From Elmis aenea (taxonomy: Eukaryota > Arthropoda > Insecta > Coleoptera > Elmidae): a stretch of 64,000 bases of DNA. The DNA lies in NCBI GenBank assembly GCA_947652605.1, contig OX393580.1, forward strand, positions 21,162,159-21,226,158. The letters are read 5' to 3'. Positions 24,193-36,077 of the stretch are shown here, in pieces. The notes below the pieces were generated by a model. That model was not told where the DNA came from and searched no databases. It saw nothing but the letters and a program-made list of their open reading frames with translations. A program made the position numbers and the translations under genes. The stretch's first letter is position 1. Every line of letters starts with the position of its first letter.

Positions 24193-24693
24193 CAGGGCTC
24201 GAAACCGAAAAAAAATTTGGTTAACGGTTAACCGAAATCGAGAACTTTATTTTTATAACGGTTTTTGGTTAAAAACCGGTTTTATTCGTAAAAAACCGGT
24301 TTAGTGTAAAAAACCGATTTAAATTATAAACCGGTTTAAAAAACCGGTTAAATTAACCGGTTTTTAAAATTATTTAGATCAGGAATGCAAAATATGAAAA
24401 GATATTATTTATTTATAATTTTATAATAAATGTACAATCAAGAGTTTAGTATAGGTAATGACTTTTGGTAAACTAATCGCATTTACCTACTACAGATTTT
24501 GTATTTTTCATCGTAATTTTTATTAAAAAAAGATGTTAAAAAAACCGGTTTTTTATTATTTTGGTTAAAGGTTACCGTTTTTTTTGCCTTTAAAAATAAC
24601 GGTTTCGGTTTCGGTTAAAAATCACTTTTTCTGACAAAAAATAACGGTTAACCGGTTTTTTAAACCGGTTTAAAAAACCGGTTTCATGCCCTG
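24193..24693. mobile_element. 501-bp hAT-type MITE with perfect 8-bp duplication
   Basis: Ends CAGGGCTCGAAACCG and the complement CAGGGCATGAAACCGG are inverted repeats. The octamer ATATTAAT flanks both sides exactly (24185-24192 and 24694-24701). The interior is made of aaccggtt-type words in both orientations. There is no coding capacity. Confidence 0.85.
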
Positions 24694-24855
24694 ATATTAA
24701 TTAAGCTTGATGGGAATATAAAAATTTTGTGATATTGTTAATATCTTTAGTATTTTTTCTAGTTTTTGGAAATTAAATCCCAAATTTTGCTAAATCGACT
24801 TAACCATGTGTTTTTTTAAACATCTGAATGTTGATACAAAGTGAGTTGTATTATA

Positions 24856-25012
24856 CAGGGTAGGCCAAAAGTCTAAAAACACTGGTGTAAATACAAGTTC
24901 TTTGATAAAAAGTTTTTGGTTAATCATTGGCTACATTTGGTGTGCTTACATTTATTTTTTTTGACTTGGGTAAAACTTAACATCAGTGTTTCCAAACTTT
25001 TGATCTACACTG
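24856..25012. mobile_element. 157-bp mariner-type MITE
   Basis: Starts TA|CAGGGTAGGCCAAAAGTC and ends with the near-complement gatctacactg|TA; the aacactg / cagtgtt words pair. TA flanks both ends. Confidence 0.65.
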
Positions 25013-25790
25013 TATATAACTTTTTACTAATTTAATCAAATTTCTAATATTAAGAGAGAGCTTTTCAAGTGGTGCCTCTGTATATAAAATCCGTCTAATT
25101 GGACACTATACTTACTATAATTTCCTGTCTCGCTGTAAACGACTGTAATTTGGTTATTACAAAAGTAACGCCCTATATATTTTTAAACTTTTGGAAAGAA
25201 AAAAGTTTTTAATCCAGTCACAAACATAGCATTTGGTCATTTGTGGTTTTAAAAAGCATTCAAAATGATGTAGCTGTATTAGAATATTTTTTTTGGAAAT
25301 GTAAAAATATACAAGGTGTTGCATTTGGAAAGATCTATCCATTTCCGGTTAAACAGGAACTATTAAAAATGTTAGCATGTTAAGTTGGGGGGGAAAAAAG
25401 GGGCTGAACTGATTTTTTCGATGCTGGGCATGTAACTAACATTTACTGATTTAAATGTAATAAGATCTTTTTAACATTAGGAAAATTGAACGATTTATGG
25501 TGACGTTTGTGTTGTTGTAAATAAGTTGTATATAAAATATGAAGGTGATTTTATTACCAATCTTTATAATACGTGCAAAGACCTTCTAGGCCCTGTAATC
25601 ATCTACACGAGAGTACAATTTTCCAATTGCCACTAATTTGAGATGCTATATTTATGCAGATAATTGAGCACTTTGAATTGAGCTTTTACAATACTTATAT
25701 AGTGCACTAATCCAGTTACTATTCAGATTTGGCAAGTTTAACTTATTAATATGATAAATTAATTTTTATCGGTCTAATTTAACGTCAACC

Positions 25791-28700
25791 ATGGATGAGC
25801 AAATTGATAAATATTTTGATGTTTACGATTACATCGTATTTTCGGCCATGTTACTGGTATCGGCACTGATTGGTGTTTATTTCGCATTCTTTGCCAAAGT
25901 GAAGCAAAATACCACGTCAGAATATTTAATGGGAGGGAAGACTATGGGAATATTTCCCATATCGATGTCACTTATTGCAAGGTAAGTTCAAATTCGAAGG
26001 TGCCCATAATCAAAACATTCGACTCATTAAATATTTTATAGTTTGTTTCTGTGACAAAATTAGACAAAGACGAGACGCAATTCAAAAATTTTATTTAATA
26101 TTTATGTATTTCACTCAATTTAAAGCAATATACAGGGTGTTCCAATTTAATGTTATAACGTTTTTTATTACTAATACAACAACGTTTTTTATGAAGAAAA
26201 TATACAATTAAGAGCTTATTAAAGTGATGCTTTTATCTTAAATGCGTCATTCCTAGCTTAGATTTTATTAGCAAAAAATCCAAAGTAAGTAAGGTATTTT
26301 TTGTTATGTCACTACCTAGTACCTACTCTTATTTAGAGTTACATAAGTAATTAGGATTTGTACTTTATTTAGCCTTTTTTTAAGACCTTTCTGATCTTAC
26401 CATTTCATATCTGTTCACTGCAGTTTATGTGATAAATAATTCGTTTTTTGCTTATAAAATCTAAACTGAAATCAAAATAAACGCATTGTATTCATGTGTT
26501 CTTAAAGCTGCAAATGTTTCGCCATTTAATTAAATTTAATAGCACTAAAAAGCTATGAAATTCCATGTATTTTGGGACATCCTGTACAGAACTGTATGTT
26601 ATCAGGATTTATTCGCATTTGTTTAAAATATCAACAATCAGATGCTTTTTATAGTCAACGTTAAATTAATTTACTTATATGCAATGAATTCAATAAGGAA
26701 TAATATTTAGGTATTTTCAAAACATTTAACTTGGCAGTTCATCTTCATTTAATTTCTTCAACAATTATTTATATGAATATCGTTTCCGGTCTTTCTCACT
26801 TTCTTTACTTTTGGAGTCCCTTCTCTTGTACCTCTTATTTTTAACCGCTTTATCTTTTCGATCACGTTCTTCTGAAGAATCGTTGCGTATGTGCTGCTTC
26901 TTTTCATATTCGTTTTGAATTTTATCCAGCAAGTTTTTCCTGTAATTTTTTATCGCTTTTTCCAAACTCATGTCTTTGGGCAGCCTGCATTTACCAGACT
27001 CCAATTCATCTTGGTACTGCATCACCATTACTTCGACATTTCGCAACATTTTCCTCTCGAAATCCAAAATTTTTCTCGATTCAGATTGTTCTGTAATCTG
27101 TTGCAATGTTTTTTGTTCTTGGGCTTTCCGTTCCATTTCGAGATCGTAAAATTTTTTTGTGGACATCGCCTGAGCTTCGACCTGTTCTGGGTCGACGGTT
27201 TCCCAGCGCGATGGGATAAACCCAGGCAGAATATCTTGGGTTACTGCGGGTTTTTTGCTTGTATCATTGTCAGGGTTATTAAGTAGATAGATTGATCTGT
27301 TTTTTATGGATCGTTTGATTAGGTTTTCGCCGTCTAGAGGCTCGTCAGCTCCTGAATCGTTTTCCGTTTCACATTCTAAAGAAATTCCCAGGAATGTAGA
27401 CTCTAGTTTGTTTAGGAAATCGTTGGGATAAATTTTGTGTAAGTCCCACGAACGCAAAACTCTTTGAACTCTTATCTTAACTGCGTCTTTGTCTACGGTT
27501 GTGTTTAAGGTAATTACAGTGTTTTGAAGTTGTTGGAAAATATTGCTAAGGTTCTTCATAAGTTCCCTACTAAAATAAGATGCATCATACTTTTTAATAT
27601 TGCTGTTGAGTAAGACATCGTTCAGTACGTATAGGCGAGCAATTTTTTTTGTCGGTTTCGTTTTAACGTTTTCAAACGATTCCGTTATGATATCCACGAT
27701 ATCCTTTGCCGCTTCTATATGGTTCATACAAAAAACCATTGCCTCGCCAATTTTCAAACGGCTTAACGATAAATTCTGCAGTAACTGGATGAAACGAAAC
27801 TTTTGGGCATCTGATAACAGCGCTTTGTTAACCTTGGGATGTTTGTAGATTAAATTTTCAGGCATTCCGCTGGAATAATTTGGCACGACGGGAGGAATCC
27901 AAATGGATCCGCCCTCAAACATGCGGAATTCTTTCGTTGACCACGTTTTTTGACCTTCGCCATGCAACAACGAGTATAACTTCCAACGATAATATACATG
28001 AACTGGGTTCTTGTTGTCGAACAGGAACTGGAAAACAGGGTTGTTTATTTCCCGGTTCATTATCATGGCTTCGAAGAGTGGTCCTTCACGGAGAACAAAT
28101 TCTAGCACGCGATGCACAGTCAGCAACAGTTTTTTGTCCAACGGTATGGTTACCTTCACAACCGAATTAAATAAAAGTTCTCTCATATCATCTTCGTTGG
28201 TAGGATATATGTAAGGAGTTTTCAAAGGTTGAGCATTAAACGGTAGACCACTATATGGTGGAGGTAACGAGAGTTTGAGAAGTTCTGGAGGTATATAAAC
28301 GGGGTTCGCGGATAACTCCACCGGCTTACCCCATCCGACTCGCATATCATCTCTATCTTTTAAATTCTGTAACGCTCGTTCTGCATCTTTGCGACTCATG
28401 TATGCTACAAAACCGCAGTTGGTTGTACGGTTTTTATCTTCACCCCTTGGCCACATAATCTTAACACTCCCCAATGCTCCGTAAGCTCCAAACAACTGCA
28501 TTAAATCCTGTTCCGTTACTGCAGGATTTATATTGGCGATAAATAAATTTGTGGTGGTCGGATCCGTACACTCTGAAGAACTTAATTGGGAGCAGAGAGC
28601 TAATTCATTTTTGTATTTGCTGCGTTCATCTCGTTCCATATGACGGAGCTTCAATTCCTCCTTGAGCAATTCCAAATTGGTTTTTGGTTTGTCGAGGCCT

Positions 28701-31700
28701 TTCGGCTTTTCGATCTTGCTTTCCTTCAATAAACGAGCACATTCGATTGCGTTTTTTATTGTGTTAGAACTTTGTTTGATGAATGGCTGAGGATTGTATA
28801 TTTTACCTTTTTCTAAATCAATTTCTTGTCCAGGTTTAACGTTTATCACCCCGGACTTTACGAAAGTTTTATTGGGAGCGGCTGCAGTATCTTGAAACGT
28901 TTTGATAAACTCTTGGAAAGCATGAGCTGTTGCTTCTTGCTCTTCTCGTTGTTTTCTTTCAATTTCTCTTCTTAACATCCTTATAAATAGGAAACAGCAA
29001 TGCCTTTACAGAAATTATGACAACTATGATTACTGCATAATTGATTTCAGTTCATTTACTTTTTAACTTGACACTTGACACTGTGTTAATAATTTAAAAA
29101 AAAAAAAACTACATTTGTTGTGCAAAATAAAACAATAATAGTTTTTTTTTTACTACTTGTATGAAATTTGGGAAACAATATTCATGGAAAAAAGATAATT
29201 TACAAAGGGATTTTTTACTTTCTTTGACACTAAAACACAAAAAATCACCCTCTGGCCTAACGTTAGATACGCCACTGTCTGGCACAATGAGTTACGCCAC
29301 TGTTTAATAAAGTTTTTATCATCGAATAAAAAAATTATATAAGGTCGTATATTCTTCTAAAATTATTAAATAAATTAGTAAAATTCAAACCCCTTCATTT
29401 TGATTAAGTAATTATTGACTTTTTAACTAATTTATATTTTCTGATACAAGATACAATACAACAAAACAACTATGTACAGGGCCGGATGTAGGTACATATT
29501 TCGGGCTTAAACTAGGCCTCCCCTTTCTGAACATTTTAGTTAAGGGTCTCATTTTTAAAATCCAAAATGTTTTTGCAGTTATATATCAGGTATTAGCATG
29601 TTGGGCATACCTGCCGAAATGTATACTTATGGGACACAATTTTGGATGGTAATTTGCTCAAAAGGATTCGTAGCGTTAGCAATGGCTTTCGCCTATTTGC
29701 CAGTGTTTTATAAACTGCAAATTACATCAAGTTACGAAGTAAGCGATATAATGCTTAAAAAAAAATTAACAGCTTATTAAATTACTTATGTTGCAGTACC
29801 TAAATCTACGATTTAATAAAACAGTTCGTTTACTGGGATCTATTTTATTTCTCTCTAAAATGATGTTGTACATCCCGATAGTAATTTATGTCCCAGCATT
29901 AGCTTTTAGTCAAGGTGAGAACATGAACACCCCAAAATACTACAAAATTACTTGCAAAATAACTTTAGTTACAGGAATCAATTTACATTTAGTTACTCCA
30001 GCTGTGTGTGTCGTATGCATATTTTACACAACTCTGGTAAGTTTTTATTATTTGATAATTTTTTTGATAGGTCGTTGTGTTTACATCTTCACAAACGAAT
30101 ATGGGGCATTATCAAAACTTAAAAACGCTTGAGGTCAAATTTACAGACTTAACACAATCTAGGACAATTTTTATCAAATTAGTTATACACATGGATGGGC
30201 AATTTCAATTTGGGCAAAGCCTTTTGGCTTTACTTCATCCATTTTATCGGAGTCGGAGTGTGGTACTAAAAGAAGAACACCAGTTCATACCATACGCTAT
30301 GTAAGAAATTATTCCACTCAACATAAAACGCATATCATGTAAAGTAATCAGAAAACCAGGTCCAAACATTGTTAGCATTATCACAGACGCAAGCAGTGGT
30401 CCCTCCTTAACCAACGCTGGTGATATAACAAACAGGAATGGTAATAATACAGACAGCATCAAGGATAAGGCCAGCAAAATAAGAAGTGCTTGGTCCTCTT
30501 CAGTTAACAGTGGTTCTCTTCGATTCATTTTTTCTTTGGTCGATTCTAAGATCAGCAAAATGTTTTGCAGAAATTGGGACATGTTGTTACATTTAATCTT
30601 GTTAATTTTGAATAAATACCAAAAATTATAATTGAAAAGATGTTGGAAAGTTTATGAAGGCATGACAGATTTTTATAATACTAGAATTTTAATGACATTA
30701 CAAAATTATGCTATCTTGATTTAGCACTGTTCAATAGCAATAACTCGTATTCTATTTAAAAAAAGAATTAAGCTTATTATAATACTGGCCCTAAAACATA
30801 ATGTACACTCTGTCCAAAATATCTTATCTACTGGTTTCCTCCTCAAATACTTTTCATATTTGTTTGCAAAAATCACTTTTAATATCAAAGAAATTGGTAC
30901 ATGTTGTTTGCTTGCATCCAGTAAGACATGTTTTTTTCCCATACCAATGTTTCATTTCAAGTTATTTTTGGACCTTGCAGCTTTTTACTGATTGTAATTT
31001 ATTAATTCTTATTAAAATTAAACTATGGCTAAACACAGTCTATTGAAAATATCTTGATTACCTACCACTTTTCCCCACATTTTTTTTACATTTCTGATAA
31101 TGTTTTTCAAAATTAAAAAAGTAGATACTTTTCAGTTTTTTGCCATGTTTTTTTTTTTTTAACGCAAATACTTCAATTTACTCTCCCCCAAAGAATGCAT
31201 ATTTTTGCATTCAACCAGCTTTCCAAATCTTACATTTGGGGGATCTCCATGGAAGACATTCTTTTGGGCTGAATGTGCTTTTGATTTGTGTGGATTTCAG
31301 GATTTGAATAAATTTTTATTAAATTTTGTGATCATTTTGATGGAGAAACATGGGCAATAAGTATTTGTATATTTTGGTGATACAGTTAACATTTTAGATG
31401 CCTTTATTTTCACTACTGTTTTTGCAAAAGTATTATTAAAATAGTACATATGTTGTTTTTTAGGGGGGACTTAAAGCAGTTGTCTGGACAGACACTGTCC
31501 AAACTGTTGTAATGTTTGGAGCCCTCATTATTGTTTTAATATTGGGCACTGTTAGTATTGGAGGTTTTGGGGAAGTCTGGAATCGAAGTCTTAATGGAGG
31601 TCGCATAGACTTTTTTAAGTAAGTCAAATGCACAATGTGTAGGATACTTTTGTGTGTTTAAACTTTAATTAAAATGTTTCTTAATTAGTTTTGACTGGGA

Positions 31701-34700
31701 TCCAACTATAAGACATTCTTTTTGGACAGTGACTATTGGAAATTATTTTTCTTGGCTTGCTTCATGCTCTATAAATCAAGCAATGGTACAGCGGTGTTTA
31801 GCTATGCCATCTCTTAAATCTGCAAGGGTGTAAGTAACCAGTCTCTCCTCTTGTATTCCTTTTATTTTTTCTGTGGTAAAATTCTTAGTTTATCTATAAA
31901 TACATGAACACAAACCTAAATATCAAGAGCACCCTTTTTTAATTAAGACAATCTTTTTAATCATCACTGAGTTGGTGAAAGTTATCATCTGTAAGCAGTG
32001 GTGAGCTGTAGGGGGCTCGCGAGAGCCCTTTGTTAAATTATTCCTTAATTTGCGAGCCCCTTGTTCTTCTTGTTAACCATTTTCTCAAGAAAAAATGTAT
32101 CTTAAAATCATTTTCATTACATACATTTGTAAAGCGACAAAGTCATGCCTATCAAGCAATGACGATTACATTTAGAATAACCCGTCGCACAATAGAATTT
32201 TTTGAATTATGTACAATCACTCGATTATTCACGTTTGAATTTAAAATGCCATTTTTTTTCTAACATATAATTAACATTATCTTTTTGTTTTTATTTAACT
32301 ATGAGCGAGCCCTTTGTTAAAAATTTCATAGCTCACCACTGTCTGTAAGGTCCCCATGTTCTTTATAATCTTGCTTACTAATCGCCCCATATCAACTGCA
32401 GCACTTGATGTTATTTTAATTTTAGGACGATACTTATTTTAATAATAGGAATAACGTCCCTTGTATCTATGTGCTGCTTTATGGGCCTCATTATTTACGC
32501 ATCTTATTATAAATGTGATCCAATAATGCGAGGTTCAATTTCAAAATCGGACCAGCTATTGCCATATTTTGTAATGCAAATAGCAGGGTTTATGCCTGGC
32601 CTACCAGGATTGTTTGTCAGTGGAGTTTTTAGTGCTGCCTTAAGGTATGTGTACAGTATGATACGTAACTTTATTTTCATTTCATGAGTTTATTTGTTAG
32701 TTCGATGTCGACTGGCCTTAATTCGATGACTGGTGTAATTTTTGAAGATTTGATTAAACCTACGATAAAAAATCCTTTGAGCGAAGCCCAAGCCAGTTTT
32801 ATTATGAAGGTGATTGTTGTTATTATCGGGAGCATTTGTGTTGCATTGGTGTTTGTGGTGGAAAAATTGGGAGCACTAATTCAAGCCTCCGGTAGTATGG
32901 GGGCGATTACTGCAGGACCATTGCTTGGAATATTTACACTAGGAATGTTTTTTCCATGTGCTAATTCAACAGTAAGTGTATTATGCTTTTGCAACACTAA
33001 TTAATGTAATTTTTAAAGCAGATATTTACAATATACCTATACTCAATTTAATAATACAGGCAGATTTTAAAAAAATTCCTTAATTTTTCACCAGTGTTTC
33101 CTCTTTATTTATACATGTACAGAAACCACGGTAATCTATGCTTGTAAGGGACCGGAAATCGTATTAGTTGCCATTATTAAGTTACATATTAAAAAAGAAC
33201 AGCTATTTAGTTAGCAACTTCAAATTTTAAATACCTTATAACAATGACATGGGCTGGCTAAACAAATGTTTAGTTAAAAATTGAAATAAGTTATAAAAAC
33301 TCCTGCAATAAAACAGCTGTTTAGTTACGAAGTGAAAAATTGAAATAACTTATTAAAACACTGAATAAAACAACAAATTAATCATACCATTATGCATAAA
33401 CCAACCCCAGCTATAAACACATAGACTTTATTAAGCGGTAGTGTATAGTGGGCTGCAAACCTTTTATGGAAGTTGACGCTGTCAGTGCTAGTCGCTGCAA
33501 CTTCAGATTTCCGGTCCCTTACAAGCATAGATTACCGCCAACGCAAAAGGAATTGCAAGGATTTATATTTATGCAAGTGAATAATTAAACGCCCACACAA
33601 AAAAAAACGTTTATTTTCCAATCAATTTATTATGAAACTGTTCTTTAATGCATAAAACACACAGCACATATCTTAAAAATTAAATTAATAGGATATTTAT
33701 CTGTTGGTGGGCCGAAAACTAGTTTGACATTTTGAGGTTATGCTGCCTTAATTTCTTAAATAATGTTATAACTTAATTATAAACTATTATTGCTCAAATA
33801 TAACGCTTGATAATGAAAAGCCAATTATTTTTTATGTTTTAAAGCCAAAACCCGTTGACTGCTTGCTTTTATAAGCTGGAAATACTTACTTTACCGGTTT
33901 GTATGAATGCTGCCGATTTACAAAATTTTGAAGATTGAAAAATTATAAAACTATTATGTACAGGAAATATTCTGATTGAAAACTATTTTTCTTTGCTTTT
34001 TTTGACTAAGTTGGGTCAAAATATATACTTTAATGTCTTAAAAATCATCACAAAATTGATTTTTTCATAAAAAGTGTATCGAACAAACTGATGGATCGGT
34101 AATTTCATTTACAAGTTATTTTTTGGATTAAATATAAAATTTTTACGTCAAATTTAGGTGTTTTAACAAGGAGATATGTTTTAAAGACAATTTAAACTAT
34201 TTGTTACGTTGGATTTATAATGTTAATGGGTTTTATTGATAATTGTTGTGATCTTTTGAAATGTATTGGACTCAATCTTATTTGATACTGCTCTGCAGTC
34301 TATTAAATATGCTTTTTTAATAGTAATGTATTGTTTAAGGGAGCCTTAATTGGTGGTTTAATGAGTGGTGCTCTAGTTTCTTGGATATCCATAGGCACAC
34401 AATTAAATATGGCTTTAGGGGTAATAAGATTTCCCCAAAAACCAGTATCTGTAGAAGGCTGCAATGCCAACTGGGTTGCAGAATATATGAGTTTTACATT
34501 ATCCTCCGACTTCACTGCCAAAAATGTTGAACCACCTTTTGCTCTTTACCGTTTGTCATACATGTATTACACAGGTGTTGGTGCGATAACCGCTATAGTA
34601 ATAGGTTTACTGGTTAGTTTAATAACAGGTGGAAATAAAAACAAAAGACATCCTGATTTATATTCGCCTTTCACCCAATTGTTTTTAAAACAAACAAATG

Positions 34701-34774
34701 TTGAAACGAATTATTTAGATCTCTTGCAAAATAAAATTCCTATCGCTGATCAAATAAACTTGAAAAACTATTAG
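25791..34774 (+). CDS. SLC5-family sodium-coupled monocarboxylate-type transporter (nine exons, complete)
   Basis: Exons 25791-25981, 29579-29738, 29797-29914, 29975-30036, 31464-31618, 31689-31829, 32426-32644, 32701-32971 and 34340-34774 join in phase to 583 residues, the usual length for SLC5A8/SLC5A12-like proteins. Motifs in order: N-terminal DYIVFSAMLLVSALIGVYFA helix and [131 protein letters not shown]. These are the classic sodium-solute symporter blocks, so it should move monocarboxylates or related small solutes with Na+ across the plasma membrane; the substrate cannot be read from sequence. The start ATG follows gtcaacc. The last acceptor (tttaag) is atypically weak. Intron 1 hosts an antisense SR140-like gene and intron 4 a possible small gene. 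Confidence 0.93.
26133..26584. mobile_element. 452-bp mariner-type element in SLC5 intron 1
   Basis: Starts TA|CAGGGTGTTCCAATTTAATG and ends gggacatcctg|TA; ends are imperfect inverted repeats flanked by TA. It lies just past the 3' end of the antisense SR140-like gene. Confidence 0.6.
26765..28978 (-). CDS. SR140 / U2SURP-like U2 snRNP-associated protein, intronless
   Basis: One uninterrupted frame of 737 codons on the minus strand, within intron 1 of the SLC5 gene. Domains in order: a conserved N-terminal block (FQEFIKTFQD, then KTFVKSGVINV and NLELLKEELK, residues about 20-110); an RRM at 143-222 (NLFIANINP as RNP2, NCGFVAYMSRKDAERAL as RNP1 region); PPPYSGLPFNAQP at 239-251; a SURP module about 272-338 (FVLREGPLFEAMIMNRE, then NPVHVYYRWKLYSLL); a CID about 385-530 (IGEAMVFCMNHIEAAKDIVD, KKIARLYVLNDVL); FIPSRWETVD; and a short basic tail (from about 700). 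Human U2SURP is about 1,029 residues; this one lacks most of the N-terminal extension and has a much shorter RS tail. No in-frame lesion is seen, so it is probably expressed. A tttcctatttataag just upstream of the ATG could be an acceptor, so an extra 5' exon is possible. It should act in pre-mRNA splicing at the U2 snRNP. Confidence 0.92.
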   Translation of the reverse strand: MLRREIERKQREEQEATAHAFQEFIKTFQDTAAAPNKTFVKSGVINVKPGQEIDLEKGKIYNPQPFIKQSSNTIKNAIECARLLKESKIEKPKGLDKPKTNLELLKEELKLRHMERDERSKYKNELALCSQLSSSECTDPTTTNLFIANINPAVTEQDLMQLFGAYGALGSVKIMWPRGEDKNRTTNCGFVAYMSRKDAERALQNLKDRDDMRVGWGKPVELSANPVYIPPELLKLSLPPPYSGLPFNAQPLKTPYIYPTNEDDMRELLFNSVVKVTIPLDKKLLLTVHRVLEFVLREGPLFEAMIMNREINNPVFQFLFDNKNPVHVYYRWKLYSLLHGEGQKTWSTKEFRMFEGGSIWIPPVVPNYSSGMPENLIYKHPKVNKALLSDAQKFRFIQLLQNLSLSRLKIGEAMVFCMNHIEAAKDIVDIITESFENVKTKPTKKIARLYVLNDVLLNSNIKKYDASYFSRELMKNLSNIFQQLQNTVITLNTTVDKDAVKIRVQRVLRSWDLHKIYPNDFLNKLESTFLGISLECETENDSGADEPLDGENLIKRSIKNRSIYLLNNPDNDTSKKPAVTQDILPGFIPSRWETVDPEQVEAQAMSTKKFYDLEMERKAQEQKTLQQITEQSESRKILDFERKMLRNVEVMVMQYQDELESGKCRLPKDMSLEKAIKNYRKNLLDKIQNEYEKKQHIRNDSSEERDRKDKAVKNKRYKRRDSKSKESEKDRKRYSYK
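30244..30582 (-). CDS. Hypothetical small membrane protein in SLC5 intron 4
   Basis: A 112-codon minus-strand frame with a favourable start context (aacaacATGT). The polar N-terminus (ESTKEKMNRREPLLTEEDQ) is followed by two or three strongly hydrophobic stretches: about residues 32-56, 63-81 and 86-98. I do not recognise the family. It lies fully inside the 1.4-kb intron 30037-31463 of the SLC5 gene and antisense to it. The ordered polar/hydrophobic pattern and start context favour a real nested gene, but a chance frame or a single exon of a longer gene cannot be excluded. Confidence 0.4.
   Translation of the reverse strand: MSQFLQNILLILESTKEKMNRREPLLTEEDQALLILLALSLMLSVLLPFLFVISPALVKEGPLLASVIMLTMFGPGFLITLHDMRFMLSGIISYIAYGMNWCSSFSTTLRLR
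31996..32341. mobile_element. 346-bp hAT-type MITE with perfect 8-bp duplication (SLC5 intron 6)
   Basis: Ends CAGTGGTGAGCT and AGCTCACCACTG are exact inverted repeats; TCTGTAAG flanks both sides (31988-31995 and 32342-32349). A second word, gagccctttgttaaa, recurs near both ends. The open frame inside (32030-32263) has no domain. Confidence 0.85.
33130..33537. mobile_element. 408-bp foldback element in SLC5 intron 8
   Basis: The left arm cggtaatctatgcttgtaag extends through ggaccggaaatc, and the right arm (about 33506-33537) is its near-exact complement. The interior repeats aaaacagctgtttagtta-like words. Target duplication was not identified. Confidence 0.6.
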
Positions 34775-34962
34775 TAATTAATTAATGAAATAATTGTACA
34801 GATATGTAAGAGTTTTGTTGTATTTTATTTAGTTTATTTTATAATAAAATTGTATCTAAAACAAAATATGTTTTTATCAGCTTTTAAATATTAAATTGCT
34901 TGAAAGTAATCCCTTTGTGCAAAATTCTGGAAGTTTTTATAAACATGTAAAAATTATTTCAG

Positions 34963-36077
34963 AACCATAGTGATATTGGTGGTTGGAATAGTGCTGCTTC
35001 ATGAATCTCATAATTTACGAGTGTTACTACAAATGTGATCCGATTACTTGCGGTTCGATTACCAAATCTGACCAGCTATTACCGTACTTCGTAATGCAAA
35101 TAGTGGGGTTTATGCCTGGGCTCCCGGGATTGTTTGTGAGTGGCGTTTTCAGCGCCGCTTTAAGGTAATTTAAACGAGCACAAATTGTAACGAAGTAATT
35201 GTTTTTACGTCTTTTAGTTCAATGTCGACCGGCCTTAATTCAATGACTGGTGTTATTTTCGAAGACCTAATATCACACAATCAAAAAACCGTTAAATGAG
35301 GGTCAAGCCAGTTTTCTCATGAAGGTCACGGTGGTGATAATCGGGAGTATATTCGTCTGCTTGGTGTTTGTAGTCGAAAAAATGGGGGCACTCATTCAAG
35401 TTTCTAGGAGTTTAGGATCGATTACAGCGGGGCCACTTCTGGGGATATTCACTTTGGGGATGTTTTTTCCGAATGCCAATTCACAGGTAATTAAAACGGT
35501 TTACTCCTAAATATACAGGGTGTACCAAATTCGAGGCCCAACATAGGGGGATCTTGCCTATCTTCCTAGCTCTTAGGATTGGCAAGATTCTTATGTTGAG
35601 CCTCGAATTTCGGACACCCTGCAATGTCTGCAGGGAGCTCTTGTCGGTGGTGTTGTAAGCGGATCCCTGGTTGCGTGGATCTCTATTGGTACGTAGCTAA
35701 AAATGGCTCAAGGTGTAATACATTTTCCTCAAAAACCAATATCGGTAGAAGGATATAATGCCAACTGGGTGGCCCAATACTTAAGTGCTACTTTAGTTCA
35801 CGATCATTCCCCACAACCTATACAACCTCTTTTCGCTCTATACCGGCTTTTGTATATGTACTACACGGCTGTAGGAACTGTTACTGCGATTGTAGTAGGT
35901 CTTATAGTAAGTTACATGAGTTCAAACAAAATTAAAATACATTCCGATTTACTTTCACCTATTGCACACAGATTTTTAGTTGATAAGAAGAACGGTGATG
36001 AAATAAAACAACTTAACACTTTTCAAAGTAATAATTATATTAACAGTAATACACAGGAACATAGTAACAACATTTAA
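34963..36077 (+). pseudogene. Tandem SLC5 3'-half duplicate, disabled
   Basis: Three exon-like blocks copy exons 7-9 of the upstream SLC5 gene: 34963-35164, 35218-35486 and 35634-36077. Lesions: exon 7 copy is 202 nt against 219, a 17-nt deletion after VVGI that shifts frame; exon 8 copy is 269 nt against 271, a net 2-nt loss after EDLI; exon 9 copy carries an in-frame TAG (35694-35696) where the parent has the Gln of IGTQLNMA. Splice sites are kept, and the remaining 124 codons after the TAG stay open, so the decay looks recent. Exons 1-6 are not duplicated here. A 106-bp mariner-type MITE sits in the second intron copy. Confidence 0.85.
35516..35621. mobile_element. 106-bp mariner-type MITE in the SLC5 pseudogene
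   Basis: Starts TA|CAGGGTGTACCAAATTCGAG and ends with the complement ctcgaatttcggacaccctg; a palindromic centre (gcctatcttcctagctcttaggattggc region) pairs the two halves. The right flank is CA rather than TA. Confidence 0.7.

Larger units (their letters stand above)
23500..25790. other. Imp-SLC5 intergenic region
   Basis: No gene is seen. It holds a hAT MITE (24193-24693) and a mariner-type MITE (24856-25012). The SLC5 promoter should lie in the last few hundred bases, but I see no clear core element. Confidence 0.5.

Noticed and set aside
26891..28214. Plus-strand frames across the SR140-like gene
   Set aside because: They are antisense shadows of the long minus-strand coding frame.
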